Assembly: GCA_938017505.1 (NCBI GenBank)
Contig: CALIKV010000021.1
Location: 1-48,910 of the forward strand
Origin: an uncultured Sulfolobales archaeon
GTDB lineage: Archaea; Thermoproteota; Thermoprotei_A; Sulfolobales; NBVN01
Length of the DNA: 48,910 bases
Direction of reading: 5' to 3'
The position numbers and the translations under genes were made by a program. The notes below the pieces were generated by a model. It had not been told where the DNA came from, ran no database searches, and saw only the letters and a program-made list of their open reading frames with translations. Below are positions 1 to 8,733 of this stretch, one piece after another (the stretch's first letter is position 1; every line of letters begins with the position of its first letter).

Positions 1-573
1 GTGGTTGAGTGCGGTGCTCTGGACAAGCTCAGCAGGGAGGAGATCAACGCACTCGCTCCTAAAGAAGGGGAGTACGTCTTAGTCACAAGACTCAGAGACG
101 GGACCGAGGTAAAGGTCACACGCGAGAAAATACTTCCTTTGATGCAAGGATGCATCGACTCGCTTGAATTGATCGTGGACGTGTTAGGGCTACTCTGCAC
201 AGGCGAGTTCCCCGAGCTTAAGTCAAGGAAGTTACTTGTAGAGCCCTCAGACCTTCTCCTCAGGGTTGTTGAGTCCCTCAAGGCAGATAAGCTAGGCGTC
301 GTAGTGCCAGATCCCGCGCAGGTGGATCTGACCAGGAGGAAGTGGCGTGAGGTAGCGTCAGACATCAAAATCCTGAGCGTGTCACCCTATACAGGAACCC
401 TGGATGAATTGAGAGAGGTTTCCAAGGAGTTAAGGGATCGCGACCTAATAGTGCTGGACTGCATAGGATTCAGCATGGATGCTAAGAGGGAGGTAGCCAC
501 AGCTTCCGGAAAGCCTGTGATAATCCCGAGGACTTTAATGGCCCGCGTGTTGAGGGAACTAATGGAGGTGTAG
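1..573 (+). CDS. AroM family protein, 5' end cut by the window
   Basis: The translation resembles the AroM family along its whole length. It shows the LVTRLRDGTEV stretch (residues 27-37), LLCTGEFPEL (64-73), a GVVVPDPAQ segment (99-107) and the conserved LDCIGF block (152-157). Bacterial AroM proteins are about 225 residues and begin with a further strand before the position matching residue 1 here. The real start is therefore probably left of the window and the GTG at base 1 may be internal. The biochemical function of AroM is unknown; it was named for co-transcription with aroL in E. coli. The stop is a double TAG TAA, and an aminopeptidase-like reading frame follows at once, so the two are probably one transcript. 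Family assignment is good, function unknown. Confidence 0.8.
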   Translation: MVECGALDKLSREEINALAPKEGEYVLVTRLRDGTEVKVTREKILPLMQGCIDSLELIVDVLGLLCTGEFPELKSRKLLVEPSDLLLRVVESLKADKLGVVVPDPAQVDLTRRKWREVASDIKILSVSPYTGTLDELREVSKELRDRDLIVLDCIGFSMDAKREVATASGKPVIIPRTLMARVLRELMEV

Positions 574-654
574 TAACTGGGCCAACATGCTGCCTTAGGC
601 GTTGAGGTTAGGGAGGCCCTGCTTAGAGCGGCGGAGGTCGCGCTCACGCGATGC

Positions 655-1569
655 TTGCGTGTTAGAGCAGGTGAGTCGATGTTGGTGATCACCGACGAAC
701 CCCTCAGGAGCATAGGTCTTCACTTATGGATGAAGGCCAAAGAACTGGGGGCCGATGCTGTTTACGTCGAGATAATCCCGAGGAAGGTTCACGGCGAGGA
801 ACCCCCTAAGCCCATTGCCGAGGCTATGAAGGCGTCAGAGGTCGTGATAGCGCCTACCTCGAAATCGATAACTCATACGATAGCTAGGAAGGAGGCTGCT
901 GAGAGAGGGGCCAGGGTCGCTACCATGCCAGGCATAACGGAGGAAATATTCATTAGGACTATGAGCGTGGATTACGAACTTGTTCAGAGACTGACGAACG
1001 CGGTGGCCGACGTGCTGGACGAAGGTAGGGAGGTTAGGGTGGTCACAGGTCTTGGGACTGACCTGACCTTCTCTATAGAGGGTAGGAAAGCGAGGAGGAG
1101 CACTGGAATATTAGTTAATCCGGGAGATTGGGGGAACCTACCTAGTGGTGAGGCGTACATAGCTCCTGTGGAGGGCACTGCGAACGGGATTGTAATTGTG
1201 GACGGGTCTATGGCAGGCATCGGACTACTCACGCAGCCGATGAAAATGACTTTCAGGGACGGCGTAGCCGCTCGGATCGAGGGAGGTCTGGAAGCGGCGA
1301 AGCTCAACGAGCTGCTTTCAAAGTACGGGGATGAAGCCAGAAATCTCGGGGAGTTCGGCGTCGGAACAAATCCAGGGGCTCGAGTAGGTGGCGTTGTGCT
1401 GGAGGATGAGAAAGTGTTAGGCACCATTCACATAGCACTCGGGAGTAACTTCGACTTTGGCGGGAGGGTTAAAGCGCCTGTTCATCTGGATGGTGTAGTG
1501 ATGAGACCGAGCGTGTACGTGGACGGGCGCTTAATAATGAAGGAGGGCGCTCTTCTCACAAGCACTTAA
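655..1569 (+). CDS. Aminopeptidase of the M29-like / leucyl aminopeptidase (COG2309-type) family
   Basis: This is a probable metal-dependent aminopeptidase acting in the cytoplasm on peptides. Recognisable family segments are HGEEPPKPIAEAM, APTSKSITHT, the GTDLTFSIEGR block, LPSGEAYIAPVEGTANG and, near the C terminus, GTNPGARVGG and HIALGSNFDFGG. The last carry acidic and histidine residues typical of the metal site. The first standard start in frame is TTG 655, but family-like sequence (an LLRAAEVALTRC stretch) reads upstream in the same frame back to about base 577, just after the AroM stop. There is no ATG, GTG or TTG in that stretch, so the true start is unusual or a base is wrong there. 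The gene is followed by T-rich sequence and a hairpin. Confidence 0.8.
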   Translation: MRVRAGESMLVITDEPLRSIGLHLWMKAKELGADAVYVEIIPRKVHGEEPPKPIAEAMKASEVVIAPTSKSITHTIARKEAAERGARVATMPGITEEIFIRTMSVDYELVQRLTNAVADVLDEGREVRVVTGLGTDLTFSIEGRKARRSTGILVNPGDWGNLPSGEAYIAPVEGTANGIVIVDGSMAGIGLLTQPMKMTFRDGVAARIEGGLEAAKLNELLSKYGDEARNLGEFGVGTNPGARVGGVVLEDEKVLGTIHIALGSNFDFGGRVKAPVHLDGVVMRPSVYVDGRLIMKEGALLTST

Positions 1570-1603
1570 TTATTAGTATTTTTCTCTGTTATTTGTTTTA
1601 GAT

Positions 1604-1630
1604 ATAGCGGGATTCAGTCCTTCCCGCTAT
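1604..1630 (+). terminator. 9-bp perfect hairpin in a T-rich 3' region
   Basis: ATAGCGGGA (1604-1612) pairs exactly with TCCCGCTAT (1622-1630) across a 9-base loop. It lies 35 bases after the aminopeptidase stop, preceded by a T-rich stretch (1571-1600) of the sort that ends archaeal transcripts. The gene on the other side (1860-2252) converges on it, so it may serve both strands. The rest of 1570-1859 shows no credible ORF. A looser hairpin lies near 1814-1851 (GGGGTGCC against GGCATCCCC with a bulge). Confidence 0.45.
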
Positions 1631-1859
1631 CCCTTAAACTACTGACCACCTCACTCTGAAGGACTGGACGTTGCCTCTATCTTCGTTGCTCACGGGATTT
1701 GAAATCAATTGCTCGTCCAGCTGCGGAGCGCTGGCAGGTCTCCGGCTGATCACCCTCACCCATGGTTTACCCTTAATCCACGGATCCTAGGACTCAGGGA
1801 TATGTTCATTGCCCCATGCGGGGTGCCCGCTTGAGGTGGCAGGCATCCCCGTGTGCCAA

Positions 1860-2252
1860 CTACTGTTGTGTTGAGAGAGGGCCGTGCATGCTCTCCCAGT
1901 ATTCCATTATGTCGTACCCGTACAGTGATTTGAAGAGCTTCCTACCTTCAGGGGTCATTCTCCCTGGGTTCCATGGCGGGTTGAAAGTTAGCTCCACCTC
2001 CACCTTCCTCACCCCCTCGACGCTCTTAACAACCTCCTCGACTAGAGAGTTGATAGAGACTGCCAGGGGGCATCCGGGTGCTGTGAGGGTCATTAAGACG
2101 TGCACGTCCCCTGAGTCATTGACCTTGAGATCGTAAATAAGGCCTAGATCCCACACGTTAATCGGTATTTCGGGGTCGTACACGCTTCTTAGGGCCTCAA
2201 TCACCCTGCTTCTTAAGTCCGAACTCACATTGATCACCACTTTCCAGTACAT
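1860..2252 (-). CDS. MIP18 family (DUF59) Fe-S cluster assembly protein
   Basis: This 130-residue protein belongs to the MIP18/DUF59/SufT-PaaD family, whose members act in iron-sulfur cluster assembly or in loading metalloproteins. Visible family marks are the DPE turn (residues 26-28), VWDLGLIYDL (33-42), the TAPGCP loop (57-62) with the single conserved cysteine, and NPPW (91-94) closing the core domain. The C-terminal 35 residues (GRMTPEGRKLFKSLYGYD onward) are an extension seen in some archaeal members. The ATG at 2250-2252 is the natural start. The gene is divergent from the HTH regulator at 2336, with a short AT-rich promoter region between them. Confidence 0.85.
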   Translation of the reverse strand: MYWKVVINVSSDLRSRVIEALRSVYDPEIPINVWDLGLIYDLKVNDSGDVHVLMTLTAPGCPLAVSINSLVEEVVKSVEGVRKVEVELTFNPPWNPGRMTPEGRKLFKSLYGYDIMEYWESMHGPLSTQQ

Positions 2253-2335
2253 TAACAGAGTTAAAAAGTCTCTAAGGACCGGTGCTTCGCGTTTAAATTA
2301 ATATGTTACTGACTAGATAATAAAGAGGTGCGAAA

Positions 2336-2770
2336 ATGCTGAGGGTGAGCGTTTTTGATTTCGCTGGTAAGTACGTCGTCCCGGCAATTAAGAAGAGGCT
2401 TGTGGAGATCCTCTACAGAGAATACGATGTAAACCAGCTGACCATCTCAAGACTTCTGGGCATCTCGCAATCCTCAGTTTCTAAACTTATCTCAAGGCCG
2501 AGGAGGCTTGTCCTTGTGTGGACGGACCTGCCGTCCGCCGAGGAGAGGGTGAGGGAGTTAGCTGATGAGTTGATAAGTGGTGTCTTAAGCGATAAGGAAC
2601 TTGAGCTGTCTATTAATAGACTAACGTTAGAGCTGTTGAGGGGGAAGTCGCTATGCCAGTATCACTTCATGATTACAGGGGGTGGGCGGTTTGGTTCGTG
2701 CGATCTGTGTCCGAAGCTCTTCAACAGTGATGAAGCGGGGCGAGAGAATGATGATCAAGTACGCAGGTAG
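2336..2770 (+). CDS. HTH transcriptional regulator with a C-terminal Cys/His cluster
   Basis: Residues 8-22 (FDFAGKYVVPAIKKR) and the helix-turn-helix at about 31-53 (TISRLLGISQSSVSKLI) match the archaeal regulators of the COG2522 type, found alone or fused to ThiN. The C-terminal part has Cys107-x2-His110 and Cys122-x2-Cys125, a likely zinc or metal-sensing site. An SD-like GAGGTG lies just before the ATG. The last 23 bases overlap the start of the flavin-reductase-like gene, so the two are translationally coupled and the regulator may control that redox gene. Ligand and targets are unknown. Confidence 0.75.
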   Translation: MLRVSVFDFAGKYVVPAIKKRLVEILYREYDVNQLTISRLLGISQSSVSKLISRPRRLVLVWTDLPSAEERVRELADELISGVLSDKELELSINRLTLELLRGKSLCQYHFMITGGGRFGSCDLCPKLFNSDEAGRENDDQVRR

Positions 2771-3284
2771 GGCGATGCACCCGAGACCGGTGAGCGTTAT
2801 CATTAGCAGGTCGAGGTCTGGCAACGTTAACGGTTGTGCGGTTGCCTGGTTCATGCCAGTCAACGTTGATCCCTTCATATTCGCCGCATCTATAAGCCCC
2901 AAGAGGTTAACCTACGACTATATCAGGGAATCAGGGGAGATTACGCTAAACATGGTCCCTTTAAAAATGGTTGAAGCAGTCCACCGCGTAGGCAGCCTCT
3001 CAGGGAGGGATATAGTAGATAAACTCACTAAGTTCGGCTTTGAGCTAGAGCCCTCGTTAAAGGTTAGCGTCCCTCACGTCAAGGGGGCCCCGGCATACAT
3101 CGAAGGACTGCTCAGGAGCGAGCTACGGTTCAGCGATCACTCTCTGATGATCTTTGACGGGGTTCACGTTTACGTGGACGACAAGTGCTTCAGAGACAAC
3201 ATGTTTAGTGAGGGAACTGAGATCCTGCTTCACGTCGGGGGTAACGTTTACACGAAGCCCGGTGAGTACGTTAAGATCGATTAG
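2748..3284 (+). CDS. Flavin reductase-like domain protein (FMN-binding split barrel)
   Basis: The 178-residue product resembles the flavin reductase-like/DIM6 family. It opens with HPRPVSVIISR, continues with a GCAVAWFMPVNVDPFIFAAS strand pair and an SPKRLTYDYIRE segment, then TLNMVPLKMVEAVHRVGS, typical of FMN-binding split barrels that reduce flavin with NAD(P)H. ATG 2748 (or the next ATG, 2751) is the start chosen because the family fold begins almost at once. An in-frame ATG at 2730 would add six residues. The gene begins inside the 3' end of the HTH regulator. The substrate is not evident. Confidence 0.8.
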   Translation: MMIKYAGRAMHPRPVSVIISRSRSGNVNGCAVAWFMPVNVDPFIFAASISPKRLTYDYIRESGEITLNMVPLKMVEAVHRVGSLSGRDIVDKLTKFGFELEPSLKVSVPHVKGAPAYIEGLLRSELRFSDHSLMIFDGVHVYVDDKCFRDNMFSEGTEILLHVGGNVYTKPGEYVKID

Positions 3285-3336
3285 ACATAACCTCAGTGAC
3301 ATCGCAGCTCATTCCACCTAGTGGTCGTGGACTAAA

Positions 3337-3936
3337 TCAGTCTGGAAGGCTGACAACGAGAGGTATTAGGATCGGGATGAGGGAGGTCAGCAGTACTCCG
3401 TGAATGAAGGCCGTAACGCCTACCTCCGTGCCGCCTGCTGAGGTTATTAAGGGCAGCGTCGTGTCCATAGTGGTCGCGCCGCCGATGCTGACTGACGAGT
3501 ACCTCCACCTCCTAGCGAGTATGGGGTAAGTAAGGTATGTGTAGACCTCTCGAAGCACGTTGGCCACGTACCCAAGAAACCCTGCGTATGGGTTAACGCC
3601 ACTCAGGTATGTTCCTGTGAAGCTGTACCAGCCCATACCAGCGGATATAGCTAGTGAGTACCTCAGCGAGAAGCCCGTCAGGAAATGAACCATCAGACCC
3701 CCCGTTAGGGAGCCGGCCACCGTAGCGAGTGGAATGACTAAATTCCAGACGTTATTCCTCACGGCAGAGGGGATCTCGCTGAAGTCCAGACCTATTGAGA
3801 AGCCAGTTACGAATATGAGTCCTAATAACGTGAACCAAAGTAAATCGTCGGGAGCTCTGACGCCTAGAGCCATGCCCGTGAGCACTCCCAACGTGAAGAC
3901 TGAGGTAACCCCTAACGTTCCTAAGCTTCTAATCAT
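3337..3936 (-). CDS. LysO-type lysine exporter, C-terminal half (separate gene)
   Basis: This integral membrane protein of 199 residues has about six helices and the hallmarks of the C-terminal half of LysO/YbjE (DUF340). These are FVTGFSIGLD near residue 42, GMGWYSFTGTYLS (about 100-112), the acidic REVYTYL region, and SIGGATTMDTTLP followed by HG near the end. LysO exports lysine and lysine analogues in E. coli, where one chain of about 299 residues carries both halves. Here the N-terminal half is the adjacent upstream gene (3942-4229). The two chains total 294 residues and are spaced by five bases, with a GAGG just before this ATG, so they form an operon and probably one two-chain transporter. 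Confidence 0.8.
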   Translation of the reverse strand: MIRSLGTLGVTSVFTLGVLTGMALGVRAPDDLLWFTLLGLIFVTGFSIGLDFSEIPSAVRNNVWNLVIPLATVAGSLTGGLMVHFLTGFSLRYSLAISAGMGWYSFTGTYLSGVNPYAGFLGYVANVLREVYTYLTYPILARRWRYSSVSIGGATTMDTTLPLITSAGGTEVGVTAFIHGVLLTSLIPILIPLVVSLPD

Positions 3937-3941
3937 CCTCG

Positions 3942-4229
3942 CTAACCCCTAATCAACAGGTAAGTGAGCACTAGGCTAGCTAGGGTCGGGATTGCTGAGA
4001 GAGCCATAGTTATGAGTAATGCCTGGGAACCCCTTGAGAGGATCTCAGGCAACACTTCGGCAACCCTTAACCCTACTATATACACTAGGACGTAGGTTAG
4101 GAGTAAAGCAAGCCTCCCTGAGAACGACTTCAGCCTAATAGGCAGTGTGCCATCCTTAAAGGAGGAAACCACTGCGACCCCTAAGAGAACCCCAAGGCCT
4201 AAAATAATTACGACCTCCAAGTGCGGCAC
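3942..4229 (-). CDS. LysO-type lysine exporter, N-terminal half (separate gene)
   Basis: This 95-residue protein has three predicted membrane helices: residues 5-22, about 40-62 and 70-93. Its size and helix pattern match the N-terminal domain of LysO (an IILGLGVLLG helix, a polar loop KDGTLPIRLKS, then two helices). It stops five bases before the gene for the C-terminal half, on the same strand. Known archaeal genomes also carry LysO as two genes, so this is probably natural rather than a frameshift. No stop-interrupted homologous sequence is seen between the halves. Confidence 0.75.
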   Translation of the reverse strand: MPHLEVVIILGLGVLLGVAVVSSFKDGTLPIRLKSFSGRLALLLTYVLVYIVGLRVAEVLPEILSRGSQALLITMALSAIPTLASLVLTYLLIRG

Positions 4230-4285
4230 CCTCTAACCTCGATGAAGTTGATGTTTTAAGCGTTAAGGTCGGGAGTCATTTCCGA

Positions 4286-4293
4286 TTTTATAA
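4286..4293 (+). promoter_or_regulatory. TATA box for the ABC exporter operon
   Basis: TTTTATAA lies in a short AT-rich patch 31-38 bases before ATG 4324. It supports ATG 4324 over ATG 4297 as the start, because 4297 would lie upstream of the expected transcription start near 4315. Confidence 0.5.
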
Positions 4294-4323
4294 CTAATGG
4301 GTTCGCTGATTAAAGTGGGTGGG

Positions 4324-5061
4324 ATGATGACCTCAAGCGAGGATGCAATCATGCAGCTAAGGGATGTGTGGAAGGCGTATAGGGTGGGTGACATAATTAC
4401 TTGGGCGTTGAGAGGGATTAATCTAAGTGTTCTGAGAGGGGATTTCATCTCCATCATGGGTCCTTCAGGCTCAGGTAAGACAACGCTTCTTAACGTGCTC
4501 GGCCTCCTTGACAGACCAACTAAGGGAAAAGTATACGTAGACGGGCTTGACGTCTCCACCGTAAGTCCGGACGAGTTAGCCAGGATTAGGAATAGGAAAA
4601 TAGGGTTTGTCTTTCAGCAATTCAACCTCGTCGCCCGAATGTCGGTATACGAGAATATAGAGCTATCCCTAATACCAGCGCGGGTTCCTGCCGCCAGGAG
4701 GCGTGAAATGATCTTAAGAGCTCTGAAGTCAGCGGGGGGTGAGGTGGAATGGCTTACGAAGAAACCGACCCAACTTTCAGGAGGACAGCAACAACGCGTG
4801 GCTATAGCCAGAGCTTTAGTGAATAACCCGGAGATAATCCTCGCCGACGAACCTACCGGGAACCTGGACAGGGCGTCGGCAAGCGTCGTCCTAAGAACGT
4901 TCCTGAAGCTGAATCGAGGAGGTCAAACAATCATAATGGTGACGCATAACCCTGAAGTGGCAAACTGCACTAACAAGATATATCTAATTAGTGACGGAGT
5001 AATAACAGGTATAAGAACGCCATCGAGGGGTGAATGTATAGCCCTCGAGGGGAATGTGTAG
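4324..5061 (+). CDS. ABC transporter ATP-binding protein, MacB/LolD type
   Basis: This is the nucleotide-binding subunit of a MacB/LolD-like ABC system. Walker A is GPSGSGKT (about residues 46-53), Q-loop FQQFN (about 97-101), signature LSGGQQQR (about 151-158), Walker [12 protein letters not shown] (about 171-181) and the H-loop TH at about 207-208. The [15 protein letters not shown] segment after Walker A is typical of this subfamily. ATG 4324 is preferred over an in-frame ATG at 4297 from the promoter position. The next genes are a giant exported protein (5137) and the FtsX-like permease (8734). The set probably works as a mechanochemical system on extracytoplasmic proteins or as an exporter. 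Confidence 0.9.
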   Translation: MMTSSEDAIMQLRDVWKAYRVGDIITWALRGINLSVLRGDFISIMGPSGSGKTTLLNVLGLLDRPTKGKVYVDGLDVSTVSPDELARIRNRKIGFVFQQFNLVARMSVYENIELSLIPARVPAARRREMILRALKSAGGEVEWLTKKPTQLSGGQQQRVAIARALVNNPEIILADEPTGNLDRASASVVLRTFLKLNRGGQTIIMVTHNPEVANCTNKIYLISDGVITGIRTPSRGECIALEGNV

Positions 5062-5102
5062 CGAGTGTCTTACCCTTACGTCAAGACGATCAAGACCATA
5101 AT

Positions 5103-5110
5103 CTATATAT
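5103..5110 (+). promoter_or_regulatory. TATA box just upstream of the giant exported protein gene
   Basis: CTATATAT lies 27-34 bases before the GTG at 5137, the spacing expected for a leaderless or nearly leaderless archaeal transcript. The giant gene may therefore have its own promoter besides reading from the ATPase gene. Confidence 0.5.
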
Positions 5111-5136
5111 TACCGTCCGTATTTAGCTAATCACGG

Positions 5137-8100
5137 GTGACGATCCTGATAGGGTTAAGGAAAGCTGAATGCGCATTGCTTTTATTTCTGATAACATTAA
5201 CGATCATTACCTTGGTAATGCCGCTGCAGGTATCGGGCGATTCATCAGGTTTGTCCATAGTCGCGGTGACGCAACATAACGCGGCGGGTACTGCCTCGAT
5301 TTACCCTGGCAGCAGGAACGCACGTGTGTCGGTCGAGATCAGGAATGAAGAGAGCTCTCCTATTAGGGGTGTGCAGGGCTGTTTTAAATTCCCTGAGGGC
5401 TTTCAAGTCTCAGCGGGGTCGTACACGTGCTCACCAGCGCTCTCAGTAAATGGGTCATGGGCTCGTGAATTCGCCCCGGGAGAGGTCTTCCTGATTAGGA
5501 CTAGATTCGACGTCTCAGCCGGCGTCAAGCCGGGAATCTACGACTTGACTGTAAACGTCACGTACAAACTCGTTGATACTGAAATACAGGAATACACCGT
5601 GTTCACTGTGGGGGTCGTTGTAAGTAGTTACCCGGTCATCGAGTTGGGTGTGGTGGATAGCTGGTGGAGCTCTGTGAAGGTCTTCCCAGGGACTCATGGA
5701 GCTACCCTTAACATTCGATTAAAGAACACTGGCGCCTCAGATATTGTGAGCGGGTATGGCATCCTCACACTTCAGCAGCCATTAGAGCCTAGGGAGGCTA
5801 GAACCCAGATCCCCTCAATACCTAACGGCAGCACCTACGTCCTTACTGTAGAAGGGATTGACGTACCACCTTCGGCGAACCCAGGTACCTACAGCGCCTC
5901 CCTTAAGCTAAACGTAACGTCCAGAACGGAGGACGGCGTCACTTACGAGAGCACCGTCGGCGTAAGCCTGCAGGTGAGTGTTCATAGTGTTGAGACACCA
6001 TACATCGTAGTAGTTGATAGCGGGTGGAGTTACGGCGTCGCATATCCTGAGGGGAGGTCGCTCACGCTGTTCTTAACTATCCAGAACAAAGGTCCGCACA
6101 CCGTAAACTCGCTTGTAGCTGTCCTGAGGCTGCCTGAGGGCCTCAAGGCAAGGGATGGAAGGGGCTACGTCGTATCATCTCTAAACAGGCCGCTGAATTA
6201 CGGAGACGTAGTCACGATTACTTTCGATGATATAGTGATTAACGCTTCACCACGCACTAACGCCATAGTAGCTGATATCTACTTGAGAGGGCTCGCCGTG
6301 TACCGTGGTGCTGAGTTATGGTTCGATCTAGCCCTATCGGTATCCGCTACTCTAATGAAGGAGGATATTCTTAAAATAAGTAGTGTTGAGTGGGTTTACC
6401 AGGGGGGCGTCGCTGAAGCACTGCCATCCTCAAGAGACGTCATCCTGAACGTGAGGCTGAGCAACTTCGGGCAGGACCCGCTGACGGTCCTAAACGTGTC
6501 GCCCACGCTTCCAGGCTTCGCCAAAATCAAGTCCGTCGAGGGCTCCTGCTTCGCAGGCGTTCAAGCAGGTTCTACGTGCCTCCTACAGTTAATCATGGAT
6601 TTGGATCCGACCGCTGACCCAGGTCTTCACAACGCTACCCTCGAAGTAACGTACGTGTCTAGAACAGGTGCCTCCCTCCTATACAGGACTGTTAACATGA
6701 GTTTCCAGTTCTTAGTTTCAGACCCAAGCAATTATAAAACGGACCTTGTCTTAAGCAAGGTATGGTGGGGTGCTGTAAACCCCACAGTCTCCTACGGCAT
6801 CGAGAACCTCTACCCACTCCACATAGAGATATCCAACGTCGGCAGATACGTGGCTAGTTACGTCTACGTTAAGGTGAGGGCACCTGACTCTGTGGAGGTT
6901 ATCGACGGTGAAGGGGTATGCTCCACTTACCTTAATCCAGGCACTTCATGTAGGTTAACCCCCTACGTGAGCCTGAAGGATCTTAACAACGACAGCTTGA
7001 ACTTAACAATCCTAGTTAGCTATTACGTGACGATGTACGGCTCCGGCATCCAAGTAAGCCTGAGTTACATCACGGCAGTGCCGTTTAGCGAGCACCCGCC
7101 TGAGACGCTAGGAAGAGTGTCTTTAATAAACTACGGGTGGCTGAACAACAACCCGACGTACCCAGTCACGCAGAACGCAACCTACGTTGTGACGTTAATC
7201 AATCACTGCCCATATGCGCTAACCTCCATTCTCGGTGAACTCGCCCTTCCTAGCGGGCTCACCGCAAGCAAGGGCTTGAATAGGGCCTATGTACCGGGCC
7301 CGGTACAGCCGAACCAAGTGTTTCAACTAATGTTCTCAGTGAACGTAGGTGAAGTGCCTCCAGGGGTTTACGAGGCCAGGTTGAGACTCTTCTATACAGT
7401 CAACTCAGGCGGTGAGGGCTTAGGAGTTACTGAGGAGTTAGTAACTCCTATACTGGTTAACGGTGTAGTGCACGGTCTTGAGCTCATCAGCACGTCTTGG
7501 ATTGGAAGACCGGCTGAGCCCGGGACCTACGGAAACATCCTCGTTATAGCGATGAGGAACTCTGAGTACCCCTCAATAACGGGGTTAGTGGCGGATGTAA
7601 CGTTGCCTGAAGGCTTCGTGTCCTCAATAAATAATGAAAGCAGGGTCAGGATAGCCGCTTCCTCAACCCTACCTCAACTACCTACACAGCAGATCGCTGG
7701 GCTTCAGACTCAGGAACTGCTCAGATACTATATGCAGGTGATGAGTGCTCAGATCCCCATGCAGGCCCAGTTCAGTAAGGGGGACTACGTCTACTTCACG
7801 CTCCCGCTTAACGTGCTCTCCGTTATCCCCGGGACATACTACGCTGAACTTAACACGTCATTCATAGATCACTGGGGCGGCTTAAGAACCCAGAGCTTCA
7901 GGATACCGTTGAGTGTTTTGGGCTCCCCAATACTGATTCAGGTCTGGAGTGAGGGCTCTCTGAATTTCAAGGGGTCTCGAGAGGCCAACATGACGCTTAA
8001 GATCCTCAACATAGGAACGGCTCCAGCCTATAACGTATACTTAGCAGTATATCCATATGGTTCCTACGTAGTGTTACCTAAGTCAACGCCCATATATCTC

Positions 8101-8730
8101 GACAGATTGGAGCCAGGCAGTACGGTATCGGTCGTGATTCCAGTGTACCTGAACCCTCTATCATCGGCGGTCGCAATTCCTGTGACCTACGGTAACGTTC
8201 CATTCATGGCAGCGGTAATCTATACCACATCAAACGGTTTAAGGCAGGTCATGAACTCCACGTTTACCGTCAGCATCGAACCCTTCATAGAGTTCATGCT
8301 GACGGACGTTAAAGTTACTTACACCGGCAGTGAGGTCAGGCTTTCGTGCACCTTAATAAACGTGGGGAACGCGCAAGCGCAGAGGGTAACCGTTAAACTA
8401 TCGAGCGGTGGCATCGAGGGTGATGAGGTCTTCGTGGGGGACGTTGATCCGTCATCGCAAACAAGCTTCATTGTCACCCTCAAGTCAAGTAGTTACGTGG
8501 AGAACGTCAAACTAACGCTGAGTTACAGGAACCCCTATAACGAGGTGGAGAGGCTTGTCAGGGAGTTCGGAGTTCCACCCGCTGTAACACAGCCAACACA
8601 GACGACGCCCGCAGAAGTCGATACACTGAGATATGGCACCTTAGTCTTGGTTGCAGTTTTCCTGGCTTTAGTCGCTTTCATCCTCTTCAGATATCTGAAG
8701 GCACACCCAATCCCTCAGGTGAGGGAGTAG
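5137..8730 (+). CDS. Giant exported, membrane-anchored protein with nine similar beta-type repeats (ABC partner)
   Basis: The 1197-residue product starts with a hydrophobic signal or anchor (about residues 12-32) ending near VSGDSSG. It ends with a Pro/Thr linker (QPTQTTPAE), one membrane helix (about 1167-1185) and a short basic tail, so nearly all of it is outside the cell. The exterior consists of repeats of about 120-150 residues. Each has a strand of the form L-x-L-x-N-x-G followed by a LPEGF-like strand, for example VEIRNEESSP, LFLTIQNKGPH, LNVRLSNFGQ, LHIEISNVGR, LKILNIGTAP and CTLINVGNAQ. I count nine. They resemble COG1361/CARDB/NPCBM-like extracellular beta domains. It lies between an ABC ATPase and an FtsX-like permease, which makes it the probable extracellular partner of that pump. 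Ligand unknown. Confidence 0.75.
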   Translation: MTILIGLRKAECALLLFLITLTIITLVMPLQVSGDSSGLSIVAVTQHNAAGTASIYPGSRNARVSVEIRNEESSPIRGVQGCFKFPEGFQVSAGSYTCSPALSVNGSWAREFAPGEVFLIRTRFDVSAGVKPGIYDLTVNVTYKLVDTEIQEYTVFTVGVVVSSYPVIELGVVDSWWSSVKVFPGTHGATLNIRLKNTGASDIVSGYGILTLQQPLEPREARTQIPSIPNGSTYVLTVEGIDVPPSANPGTYSASLKLNVTSRTEDGVTYESTVGVSLQVSVHSVETPYIVVVDSGWSYGVAYPEGRSLTLFLTIQNKGPHTVNSLVAVLRLPEGLKARDGRGYVVSSLNRPLNYGDVVTITFDDIVINASPRTNAIVADIYLRGLAVYRGAELWFDLALSVSATLMKEDILKISSVEWVYQGGVAEALPSSRDVILNVRLSNFGQDPLTVLNVSPTLPGFAKIKSVEGSCFAGVQAGSTCLLQLIMDLDPTADPGLHNATLEVTYVSRTGASLLYRTVNMSFQFLVSDPSNYKTDLVLSKVWWGAVNPTVSYGIENLYPLHIEISNVGRYVASYVYVKVRAPDSVEVIDGEGVCSTYLNPGTSCRLTPYVSLKDLNNDSLNLTILVSYYVTMYGSGIQVSLSYITAVPFSEHPPETLGRVSLINYGWLNNNPTYPVTQNATYVVTLINHCPYALTSILGELALPSGLTASKGLNRAYVPGPVQPNQVFQLMFSVNVGEVPPGVYEARLRLFYTVNSGGEGLGVTEELVTPILVNGVVHGLELISTSWIGRPAEPGTYGNILVIAMRNSEYPSITGLVADVTLPEGFVSSINNESRVRIAASSTLPQLPTQQIAGLQTQELLRYYMQVMSAQIPMQAQFSKGDYVYFTLPLNVLSVIPGTYYAELNTSFIDHWGGLRTQSFRIPLSVLGSPILIQVWSEGSLNFKGSREANMTLKILNIGTAPAYNVYLAVYPYGSYVVLPKSTPIYLDRLEPGSTVSVVIPVYLNPLSSAVAIPVTYGNVPFMAAVIYTTSNGLRQVMNSTFTVSIEPFIEFMLTDVKVTYTGSEVRLSCTLINVGNAQAQRVTVKLSSGGIEGDEVFVGDVDPSSQTSFIVTLKSSSYVENVKLTLSYRNPYNEVERLVREFGVPPAVTQPTQTTPAEVDTLRYGTLVLVAVFLALVAFILFRYLKAHPIPQVRE

Positions 8731-8733
8731 AGC

